DNA of 64,000 nt from Rhyacophila brunnea (taxonomy: Eukaryota; Arthropoda; Insecta; Trichoptera; Rhyacophilidae): NCBI GenBank assembly GCA_022495005.1, contig JAGYXB010000272.1:310001-374000 (forward strand), written 5' to 3'. Below are positions 55,080 through 64,000 of the stretch, piece by piece. Below the pieces are notes generated by a model. The model ran no database searches and was not told where the DNA came from. It worked only from the letters and a program-made list of their open reading frames with translations. Within the stretch, counting starts at the first letter, position 1; each line of letters opens with the position of its first letter. The position numbers and the translations under genes were made by a program.

Positions 55080-56075
55080 TATAGCAACGCAATGGATAGT
55101 ACTTAGACAAATGAAGAGATGCTTCCACTTTACCGTCTATGGATTCATTAGCCTCAAAAGTATTGTTTTTCCAATACTCGATGCATGGTAGAGTTCTGTA
55201 ACGAATATCATCTGTAAGGGACCTTGGAATTACGTTTGAGAGTAAACAGATATTTATTAGTCATATACCTAGTTACCATTTGTAACAAGGCGCTTAAGAT
55301 GTTGGACTTCGTCATGCGTACTTTCCGGGTCTTTTCGGATGTTACGGTATTAAAACTTTTGTTTAATTCTTTAGTTCGAAGCAGGCTTGAGGGTGGGTCT
55401 ATTGTTTGGGAACCGCATCAGTTGAAAAATCGCCTTATGGTCGAGAGGGTTCAGAAAAAAATCTTGAGACTCATTTACTTGAGGTTGTATGAATACTATC
55501 CATGGCTTTATCCAACTGACTTTTTATGTATGCTTACATACTGCAGTTTGAAATTTAGAAGAGATCGTTACTTAGCTACGTATTTTTTGTCTACTTATAC
55601 GAGGTATACAATATGAGAACTCTGCTATTCCGGGCAGTGTTGACCTGTATGTTCGTATATAACTATCTGAGAAATAGAGAGCATCAGTTGTGTATTCTCC
55701 TAAGGTGCAGAACCAACCTGTCGCTGGTAATGCCAATTGGGAGGGCGATAACTATATTCAACCAAATTGCTTCGGGTGTTGATATATTCCACTTGCGTGA
55801 GAGCTATTCTATAAATTATTAAAATAGGGTCTCCATAGCAAACTCGGTGTACTTTTTGAACTTCTGTAGATGTATAATAATTGTATTTTCACTGCCTTTA
55901 TATGTTTATATTATGTTCTCTTTTTATATAAGTACTATTTTTATCGCTTTTATTACTTTTTTCCCCTTCTTTATAACAATGTTTCATGTTATGTTGTGAA
56001 AGTCTTAAACTTATAATTTGTAATGTACACAATATGTTAAAAAAAATAAATTGAATTGAAATTGAATTACCATAT
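55080..56075 (+). mobile_element. LINE-J, longest copy (reverse-transcriptase C-terminus and 3' UTR)
   Basis: Plus-strand words in order, across frameshifts: FFQYSMHGRVL, SVRDLGITFESKQIFISHI, TICNKALKMLDFVMRTFRVF, SLVRSRLEGGSIVWEP, MVERVQKKILRLIYLRLYEY, PTDFLCMLTYCSLKFRRDRY, MPIGRAITIFNQIASGVDIF. DLG(I/V)..(D/E) and SLVRS.LE..S.VW.P.....IE.VQ..FLR are the post-catalytic motifs of non-LTR reverse transcriptases. The 3' untranslated region of about 230 bp ends in TTGAATTGAAATTGAATT. Endonuclease and catalytic FADD region are truncated away. Fragments of the same family: 32165, 42639, 51370 and 52320. Confidence 0.85.
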
Positions 56076-58557
56076 GCCTAAAAAACAACATCATAATGTT
56101 ATCAATCTAACATCGTTATATCTGTTGTATGGTTTGTCCTAACAAAAGTTCTGTGAATGTAAAGCAAATTAACTACATAACATTGCTTGAATTTCTATAT
56201 TCGAGGTCACTTAGGATATTCGTCCAATGCGAAATATAATTTGTAAATACCAGGTTTAAATTTTCCCGGAAAAAATGAGATATCATTCCAGTCAATTCCA
56301 ACGTGTTCATTCGATATACAATGCAAATAGTTTATCGGTTAGAGAGTTTAATTAAGCTTCGGACGTTATTAAACCATATCGACGATACGTCGTTTTCAGT
56401 GGTTAGATGTTCGACAGACATAGAGGGGTGGAGAGAATTCCTGAACTCGAACAATGCCCACATCGGGTGATAGTATAGATAGATGATGGTGATGTTGAAA
56501 TGAAAATTACACAATGGAAACACACGTTGATTCAAATTATTATAATCAGTTATATCTTCTAATGCTAATGTTACCATTATTATTTTCGATTGGTCTGACA
56601 TGAAGCATATTGCATAATTTTCTCTCACTCGGCATCGCTAACTACGTCATATTATTTTCTGTCAAAACTTTAAAACTTCACGTTTCTGTTGTATGTTTAT
56701 AGATACAAGACAAGGGTGTGAAATTAAACCAATTACCTATTGCCATCTCCCGTCAAGTCAGAGAGCGAGAAGATGCTCCCTCTTCTCGCTCAGTATGGTG
56801 GTGTTTGACATCGTATGTCATTTTTGGACTTGGAAGTGAAAAATAACACTAGAATGATCATGAGGGTCAAAATGGCGATTTTATATAAATATTACTATAA
56901 TTATGGCCGCTACATTTTTAAAAATTTATTTCGGAGCGCGTAATGTATATTATGTTTATGATTTGGCTGTCAAAATGCTTCTGCCGTGCGGGAAAATTGT
57001 TAGCTGTCAGTGAGTACAAAATGCGGCGTTACCATTCATACATTTTTGTTGCCACGTATTTATTTACTTTTTACGTAATCAACCCTTACTATGCGTTGGC
57101 TTGATAATGGTACGGGCCTCTTTAGATCCACAAAGACATCTCTAAATGGGGACCATTTGGTGGTGTAATACTATGTAAAAAAATAGCTCTTTCACGATGT
57201 TATAATAAAAATATATTCAATGAAATGGCTACGTCGTGTAGTTTAAATTTTTGACAGATAAGTAGATATTGACGTTTTGAATCAATCTTATGTGTGTTTT
57301 AATGAAATTGTCAACAAATATGTGTCTGGAGAAACCATCCCTTACGTTTCCATAGCCTTTCGGGTATTTACCGTAAAGTAAGAAACGTGATGCATGCTTC
57401 AAATCTTTGCCGGAGTGTCCCATGATGAATTTACTAATACACATGTTCTGAATGACGTATACCTACTTGACTGTGAATGATTTATAGTTTAAATAATCCT
57501 GACAACGTGAAGCTGTATTTTGTTGGTGATTTTATTTCTGTCCGTACTTCTATGTTGTCTACAGCCTACCGCCATATCAGTGATTTAATTGAAAGTTAAC
57601 AAACTGGCAGAATGTGATAAGAAATTTAAATAAGACAAATCGCAAAGATAATATATATAGCGAAACAACGTTAAAATAACATAGTAGTAAGTACCTTAAT
57701 CAAAGCTCAGAAAGAGCATTCACGCATATAAAATAAGCTTTGTAAAAGGTTCACAGTTCATTTTCAGATGAATTATAAAGGAAGTGACTACTATTATTCT
57801 GGATTATTATCGAGATTGCCAAGCTAAATGAGCGCGACAACTTACAACTCAACCCATTTGTATCTCAACCCATTGCTGTAATGTTACTTTAGGTGACACA
57901 GTCTTTTTGATTGCAAATATTTCAGTTAATATGCACTTTTCATATTTTAGCTATTCCTAGAATCATCAATAATATATCTACATAAAATGTTATCATTTTC
58001 AAAATCGATGCCATTATCCAGTAAATACTTTTCTACTGCATTTCCTCTTATTTACAGTAATATTGTCTTGTACGGTAAATGAAGGTGAAAACTACTGCAC
58101 CAATATTGTTGAAACTCATATTGCTTATACATTACATTTATTGTTGATTTTAATTTAATAGAATTTAATCATCTTGATATTTCAAATGAGCATTCTCAAA
58201 AAAAACGCACGCGCAAAAATTTATCACTAGTTCACTGCTGACTAGATAATGACTTTTTAATTATCACCTTTAAAATGAACGTTAATTACATCGATCAGCC
58301 ACCTGGTCATTACGCGCCAGGTGCGTCTTCCGCGTCCAAAGTATTAAGTAATAGATCCAACCGTTGTCTATGTCATTGGTTTGAAAAATAACAATAAATG
58401 AATATAATTTTTTTTTTATTTATTAATATATCTACTTTTTCTTTTCGTATTTCATGCATGCGACCCCTATTCAAATATAAATACGGAAATCGATTATTTG
58501 CGCAAACTAAGAAAATATATTATAATACTTATAATTCTATTACGAGATACAACTAAC
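56076..58557. other. Long AT-rich spacer with one perfect hairpin
   Basis: GAGCGAGAAGA (56763-56773) pairs perfectly with TCTTCTCGCTC (56781-56791) over a 7-base loop. The minus-strand frame at 57229-57444 (71 codons) contains GHSGKDLKHASRFLLYGKYP and GYGNVRDGFSRHIF, which look protein-like but match nothing I know. The rest is featureless. Confidence 0.5.
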
Positions 58558-58597
58558 TGTTCAATACGGCCCGCGACACAATCGAGTTGGACATCTC
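58558..58597 (-). mobile_element. hAT-like terminus, partner not found
   Basis: Reversed, this reads CAGAGATGTCCAACTCGATT, then GTGTCGCGGGCCG, similar to the CAGCG.TGTCCAACT end of the hAT element at 21937. The other end was not found to the left, and no octamer duplication was identified. Confidence 0.5.
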
Positions 58598-59429
58598 TGG
58601 TTTAAACGGTCGCGTGACAGACTATGAAGAAATGTCAAATTTTGTGACAGAAGAATAAAGAATTGATGTCACAGCGATATAAACTCGGAACTTTTATTCA
58701 ATGAAACAATATTCTCAATCTTAAGTATTCTGGCAAAAATAGAATCTCCGAATTATTAAAATTATCGCTTTTACTAAGGGTCTACGTGGCGTATATAAGT
58801 CAAAATTATGAATTTGATGTATTTCTGAGTCTGACAATTTGTAATATTTAAGAAAAATATGATTCACCGTGATTCCATGAACACGCAAAGTATATTAATG
58901 CCATTAATTAAAATTAGTTTGAACATCGTGATTCTAAAATAATTGAGAATACTGCTATAATATTTAATTTTATAAGATAGCCGTGGTTATAGCACCCTTT
59001 GTTTAATTTTCTTAGCATTTACAGAATATGAAAAGTGATTTTCTCCGTGATGACCTCAATTGGGGTGCGAAACGCGGTTCATCGTTCGTACTAGTGCCGA
59101 GTATGGCCACGTTTAATCTCATTCATTAAAAAATATGAACTTAAACGTAATCCCCGTGAACTTCACGCAATCCTGCTTTGATCTGTGTGACCATTAACTT
59201 TTATTCAAATAAAAATTTCTATAACGCCACAGAATGAGTATCTTCCACTTGTGCCGCAAAAGCAAAAAAGTACAAATCCGACCTGTCTAACGCGTTGAAT
59301 TTGTCTAAAATTTTGACATAAGTCGTTTTATGAATGATATTTTCCAGCAATCAATTATAAATGCGGCACCATTTTAAGATTTTACCATTTTTTAAGCCAC
59401 CCTAGTACCTATTAATCTTTTGGGTAAAG
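58598..59429. other. AT-rich spacer, nothing recognised
   Basis: No supported feature. Confidence 0.5.
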
Positions 59430-60135
59430 AAAACTTTTTCTTCTTCTGCCATATCCGCCCCTTTGTTGGAGCATATGGACACCACGCGGGGCCTCTGAGA
59501 ATCCCCGTCGTTTGCCAGTCTTCTTGCTTCATTCCAGGTCAAACCAGCATCCCGTAGTTCTACCGTATACAATCTATAGATAGTATTTAGCGGCCTTCCA
59601 GGATGCCGGAATCCGGTCGGCTTGAAGAACAGGCAAGCTGGGTTGAGGTTCTCTTCTGGCATCCGCAGCACGTGGCCGAGCCAGATCCAACATCGCCTCT
59701 TCACTCTCAGCATGATGAGAGGCTGCGGCTCTTATCTCCTCGTTGCTCCTAAAGTCATACCACCGCACACCCAGTATCCGCCGCAAATATCTGTTTTCGA
59801 AGCTCAGTATACGGTTGCACTGAGCCTTCGTAAGGTGCCATGATTCGCTACCATAAAGCAGCACCGTCAGCGTCGAATAGGCGGTTTTCGGTTACGACCG
59901 AGTACAATCGTCAGTCCCAGACACTCTGCATCGAGTTGAATGTTGCTCCAGCCATTCCCATTCGGATAGCGAGCTCTCTTTACAAAATGCCAACTCCCAT
60001 TATGTGTACCCCCAGGTATTTGAAGCTCGCAACGTTCTCGAAACCAGCGTTTTGTGTAATAGCACCTGTCCTGATCTGGATTTTCTTTTGATTAGCGATG
60101 GGCAAAACATAAAAAAATTCACATAAAAGATAGAA
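59430..60135 (-). mobile_element. LINE-alpha, longest copy, reverse
   Basis: Minus-strand motifs in order from 60090 down: VASFKYLGVHIMG, MLLYGSESWHLTKAQ, LSFENRYLRRILGVRW, then after a frameshift WIWLGHVLRMPEENLNP, GFRHPGRPLNTIYRLYTVEL and GLTWNEARRLAND, with a GAAGAAGAAAAAGTTTTC tail. This is the classic C-terminal part of RTE-like endonuclease/reverse-transcriptase LINEs (YG.E.W....D...L..FE...LRRILG, WLGH..RM, GRP..T, TW.EA..LA). Endonuclease and palm are missing; at least two frameshifts. Serves as the reference for the copies at 7860, 9075 and 13390. Confidence 0.88.
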
Positions 60136-60911
60136 TGAATCTAAAAAGTTTGAATACATCTGCCTCAAGATATAGTTTGCATAAATTAGTTGGATTTTTG
60201 ACAAGGGTTTCACAAATTAAATTTAATATAATAAACAATTCATTGTTTCTAATTTTATGATGAATTGAAACTGTGACACTAAACAAATATTCGAATCGTA
60301 AGGAAATTATTTCTAGTCAGTCTTTAATGGTTTAATTTTTCAATAAAAAATATTAACATTAAAAAGTTTATACCTACCGTGAAGGCGAAGATGTATACTA
60401 TTGTTTTAAGTATAGAAAGTGGGGCATGTTTAATAAATAGGTCACAGTCTTGTCTTTCAAAAATCACAAAGAAAATCAATTTGATAGATTTTAACAGTAT
60501 GAATGCCTTCAACGGATTAGCGAAATGTCTATTTGACGGGATTACCCGTGTCGAATATTGGAGTTTGGGTATACGTAATCCATTCATTTCGAAATTTGAA
60601 TTCTATACAATACGTGTAAACCTTTATTCTTGCATTTACTGCCGATGTATTTTCAATAATTGTTTTATCGTTTTAATCCGACATTGGAATACGGTAAACA
60701 TCACAAAATTGTTTCAATTATACAACAATATTATTTTATTTAGCAATACATACTTATGCAATATCGTTTGTTTTTTTACGATGTATTTTTCGAGTAGCAA
60801 AATTTACGTCAGTCAATAAAACAAATATTATGAAAGTTCCTATCGTCGAGTTACCGAAGCGATATTATAGACTCTGCGATGGAAATCGCAGAACAAATAA
60901 TAATACAAAAA
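60136..60911. other. Spacer; long open frame of doubtful meaning
   Basis: A 146-codon plus-strand frame (60379-60819; first ATG 60391) and an 87-codon minus-strand frame (60324-60587) overlap. The plus frame is rich in Ile, Asn, Phe, Tyr and Cys with no motif I recognise. Its Cys/Phe content could suggest membrane segments but equally reflects AT-rich codons. Not called as a gene. Confidence 0.35.
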
Positions 60912-61456
60912 AATCGGCGTGTGTACATGTACGCGCGTTCGAAGTTATACTTCTTTGGCGTAACAAAACAAAAACAAAACTTGTGATAAACTATATTCTT
61001 TGACTAGCGCTTAATTATCTTGTTAAATTACACACTCAAGAAAAAGGAACGCTTATTGGAACGCTGTTTGTTTATTTCTATACACTTTAACTTATATTAC
61101 TAAATAATATAAAAGTTTCTCGTTGTTTTTATTTTTAAAGTACCAACTGTCACTCCGATGTTTAATCGTTTGTTTACGTAAGGAATTGCAAATGGCCGAC
61201 AATAATAAATTCGCTGCCTAGGCAACGGAACAATTCTAAACTATAATAGTATACTGTATAATTGTCACGATTGCAGTACTATACCATGGCGTAAAGGTAG
61301 TGCGTTCGACTGATAACCGAACAATCGGTGGTTCGAATCCAGTCGGGTGCGTTTATTTTTGTGTGAAAAAATAAATTATGGGTTACATGTCACACGTCAA
61401 AAATACACTCTGATCTGATTTTACAAACGCGCCTAAAGAAGTATAACTTCAAAAAA
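60912..61456. mobile_element. Inverted-repeat element enclosing a tRNA-like segment
   Basis: Left block GTGTGTACATGTACGCGCGT then TCGAAGTTATACTTCTTTGG (from 60914); right block ACGCGCCTAAAGAAGTATAA then CTTC (about 61428-61451). The right block in reverse complement begins GAAGTTATACTTCTTTAGGC, so the two face each other over about 25 bp. Between them lies a tRNA-like sequence with intact Pol III boxes. Possibly a mobile element that captured, or was invaded by, a tRNA-derived SINE. Confidence 0.5.
61280..61351 (+). pseudogene. tRNA-Ile(GAU)-like pseudogene or SINE head
   Basis: A box TGGCGTAAAGG (61287-61297) and perfect B box GGTTCGAATCC (61330-61340). The D stem pairs (with two G-U pairs). 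The anticodon stem TTCG/CGAA closes a 7-base loop CTGATAA that would display GAU. The T stem has a mismatch. The 7-bp acceptor stem does not form (TATACCA against CGGGTGC), so this is not a functional tRNA. Nuclear isoleucine tRNAs normally read AAU or UAU, so GAU also suggests decay or a SINE origin. Confidence 0.6.
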
Positions 61457-63562
61457 TATGTATACCTATTATAAGAACTTTTAATTCTGTAGTTTTCCGC
61501 AACGCAGTTGCATGTCCGTACCGTTATTAAAGCTCCACTCTTGAATATCAGATTATGATCTAATCTATTCTAATCTAATGTCATTCATCATGGTATTATG
61601 ATTTAACCTAGTAAGCGGATATTATCATTTATCCTAACCCTCATTTATTAAGGGAAAGCAAAGAAATCAGGATCGTAAAACTCATTATAAAAACATTATA
61701 AAGAATCCAGAAGGTGCACTAAGTAATTAGGCTAAGGCTATTAAATGTTGGCTACCAGTGCTAACATACGCGTGTTGATATTGACCCTTAATTCAAAAGC
61801 AACGGTAGGTACTAATCGATTACCTCCGTCCGACATGCAGTCTTCGTCATAGTCGTATACTAGTAAATGTGGTGTCCGTGTATTTTTGGAAACAAAGATC
61901 TTTGACACGCTACCGTGTTTATACATTATGTACACCAAGTAACTGCACATGAAATAAATTAAACCAATAACATTGTAAAAGTGATGATAAATCGAGCCCA
62001 TTATTTTTGTAAAATATGCTATAAGAAAATAATTGTAAGAAATAAAAATTATTCTTACATTAATAATAATAAAAGAATCCATTTATATGATATTGAAACT
62101 TCGTCACTACTATATAGGGTGATTTTTGATATTAAGAAAGTACACTCGTTTACGTTTTTAAAATGAATTATAAGTTATGTGCTGCTAAATTGAAACTATA
62201 TTGAGTGAATCTAACAAAGGTGAAAAAATAATAAAAGAAATTTCATCAAATATATTTATATAAGTAATAATTTTCGCGATGAATTATCATAATATTATTT
62301 CGAAATAGAAAACATCCGTGACAAGAATGTTCATTTATTCTATAATTATTGATGACTGTACAAGCGTTGAATTTAAGAAGATTTTCCTGCAGCCGAGACT
62401 TAATTGCACTTGATGAACTTTTGAGGGCTTTAGTTAAAATTATCAATATATTCAAATTATTTGTAAAAAATCACTAGTTCTACAATTATTATCAATACAT
62501 ATTTTTTAAAGGTAAACATAATAAATGTAGGTATGTATGTTTTTGCTATAAAATAATATTTTTAAAAGATTTTAACAGCTATATTTATTGATAAGCATCT
62601 ACTCCTGTTTTTTTATATTTAATAAATATCGGTATTAATACCGGTATTCAATAAGAAATACCGAAAAACCGGTATTGACATTTTCATTTGGTATTGAAAT
62701 CCCTACTATGTACAATATACCAACATTCACCTTTTCGTATTTAATGTATCTAATGGTATATACAATCCCATCAAGCGAGCTTATGTATACCAAATTTACT
62801 ACTTTTCTACACAATTTTCATAACGTTAATAATAAGATTCGTCACATTCGAGTGTTTATTTATCGCATACATTATTTGATACGTTATAGTTAGGGTGTAG
62901 CGAGCGAATACGATAGGTAATTTCCTTCACTCTTCAATGTAGCCACTCTACAATTTATTCATTTTGATTTTTGTCTCCCGATAGCCTGTGCGCTTAGGGA
63001 TTAAGCTTACTCTCGTGCGGGAAACACCTTAACGGCCGACATCAATTTAAAATAAAACTTCACTTCAACTCCGAAGTCAAAGTTTAACTCTAGCTTGCCG
63101 CCGCAAGTTAACTTGCTTCCAACTTATTTCAATCACGCAACGAATTGTTTCAACTTTTAATGTTGCGATAGTAGGTAGGTAGGTACATTACTTGCTATCG
63201 CTTGGCCAACTTTTAATAGAACATATTAATTATTACGTTTTGCATTTTAACAGGTATGAATTTACGCAGGTGAAATCGAGAGTCAGAGAACTGTACAGAT
63301 TACTGAAAACTTTTTGTTAAAAAATAGCTTTAATGTATCTATAGTCTAAGGCTAAGGGTTTAAATTATCTATATATATTATTATTAACTTTCACTTTCTG
63401 GGTGAGTACCTACTCTCGGCCTTAAACTATATATTTATATTTATATGGTTCAAGCAAATTTCTTCTAATAACTTGTGATATTATAATAATTAGGTGTGTT
63501 TCTGTGGTTTTCTAAATAATGTTTTTTTTTCTAAAAAAAGGATGTTAGAAACTTGGATTCTA
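61457..63562. other. Long spacer; CCGGTAT-rich palindromes
   Basis: 62620-62690 carries repeated ATACCGGTAT and TACCGAAAAACCGGTATT words, a style found at ends of some hAT elements. A similar GATATACCGGTATTTTT lies at about 63896-63912. I could not show that they form a pair. 62880-63150 is GC-richer without recognised content. Short open frames only. Confidence 0.4.
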
Positions 63563-63635
63563 GGGTTTAAGGGAATCTAGCGGCAAACAAATTTTGAAAA
63601 AAGCCGATATACTGGATTATTTGTTAGGTTAGTTT
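63563..63635 (+). mobile_element. Palindromic TTAGG family, left half
   Basis: GGGTTTAAGGGAATCTAGCG, GCAAACAAATTTTGAAAA, AAGCCGATATACTGGATTAT, TTGTTAGGTTAGTTTAAGTT: left arm and centre of the family seen at 36138 and 43369; the right arm is absent. Confidence 0.65.
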
Positions 63636-63639
63636 AAGT

Positions 63640-63690
63640 TAAGCCTATAGCATCGTGGATTCCAGGCTCGAATCCTAGGGCTGGCAAGTA
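63640..63690 (+). mobile_element. tRNA-like (SINE) fragment
   Basis: TTCCAGGCTCGAATCCTAGG GCTGG: a B-box-like GGCTCGAATCC with flanking complementarity like a T-arm. Upstream A box not convincing. Directly abuts the half copy of the palindromic family. A short hairpin AACCTCC...GGAGGTT then T-run lies at 63790-63813. Confidence 0.4.
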
Positions 63691-64000
63691 CACATATTGT
63701 TTTCAATTTGTGTATGAGTCAAAGTATGGATCTAGTAGGTTGAGCAAGTGGCTGACATCCATTTCTCGTAAAAAAAATCTGTTAACCCAAACCTCCACTC
63801 TTTGGAGGTTTTTATTCTTGAATTCATGATTTTTTTCAAAATCGGCAATGCATATTGGTGCGGTTCCCGCCTGGCTTCCTGTAAATCGACTTGTACCGAT
63901 ATACCGGTATTTTTATTTGTAATATTTAAAAAAGGGATTTTTTGTATTAAAAAAAATGTAAAAGAAAAATACTTCTTAATATCGGATATCGAGCATTATT
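63691..64000. other. Spacer to window end
   Basis: Apart from the AACCTCC/GGAGGTT hairpin and a TACCGATATACCGGTATTT word, nothing recognised. Confidence 0.4.

Noticed and set aside
60379..60819. 146-codon plus-strand open frame
   Set aside because: Composition is that of translated AT-rich DNA (Ile, Asn, Phe, Tyr). An overlapping opposite frame exists and nothing resembles a known family. Expression data could revive it.
61280..61351. Functional tRNA-Ile gene
   Set aside because: A and B boxes and the anticodon arm are good, but the acceptor stem does not pair and the T stem is imperfect. GAU is not the usual nuclear anticodon.
62620..63912. hAT element bounded by CCGGTAT-rich ends
   Set aside because: Both ends have similar words, but no octamer duplication and no convincing inverted alignment was found.

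Overview
This is a eukaryotic, AT-rich, repeat-dominated stretch with no gene I can support. An insect genome is the best fit. The transposable elements are of kinds common in insects: non-LTR retrotransposon tails ending in GAAGAAGAAG or GATGATGATG, hAT, piggyBac, pogo/Tc1-like elements and palindromic MITEs. TTAGG-type motifs, the insect telomere unit, also appear inside one repeat family. AATATTATA-rich spacers look hemipteran to me, but several of the LINE tails also resemble lepidopteran ones, so I do not go below insect level. All open frames are short. Those that can be recognised are broken pieces of transposases or reverse transcriptases.

Layout. 0-15 kb: MITE-A copies 1-3, an inverted-repeat structure at 842-1687, a tRNA-derived SINE (1.85 kb), LINE tails (2.4, 7.9, 9.1, 13.4-14.0 kb), two hAT-type elements with perfect 8-bp target-site duplications (5.0 and 10.9 kb), and a foldback nested in another repeat (7.2 kb). 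15-30 kb: mostly blank AT-rich DNA, MITE-A copy 4, a hAT element with a readable transposase C-terminus (21.9-22.6 kb), head-to-head LINE fragments (23.2-23.9 kb), a long foldback (26.2 kb), and a 1.27-kb piggyBac-type element with TTAA duplications and a broken Cys-rich C-terminus (27.9-29.2 kb). 30-45 kb: MITE-A copies 5-6, a CATGGCCCCC-ended family with near-perfect 8-bp duplications, a pogo-like MITE (35.1 kb), two palindromic elements with perfect 8-bp duplications (36.1 and 43.4 kb, the second inside a LINE), a small Tc1-type MITE with an apparent empty-site paralogue (39.8 vs 43.95 kb), and a hAT fossil (44.0-44.7 kb). 45-64 kb: long blanks, a terminal-inverted-repeat element (49.5-50.6 kb), a second SINE (51.8 kb), a 1.65-kb hAT element that contains MITE-A copy 7 (52.8-54.5 kb), LINE copies (52.4, 55.1-56.1, 59.4-60.1 kb), and a tRNA-like segment between inverted repeats (60.9-61.5 kb).

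How it fits together. The window reads as an intergenic or intronic TE graveyard. Several insertions can be dated relative to each other: MITE-A into hAT, a palindromic element into a LINE, a foldback into repeat E, and a 266-bp piece into a LINE. Nine elements carry 8-bp target-site duplications, six perfect and three with one mismatch, which points to hAT-type transposition as a major past activity here. The most unusual material is the seven-copy MITE-A family, with a conserved lead-in outside only one terminal repeat, and the palindromic family that carries TTAGG motifs at its centre. All alignments were made by eye; no identity values or database matches are claimed.
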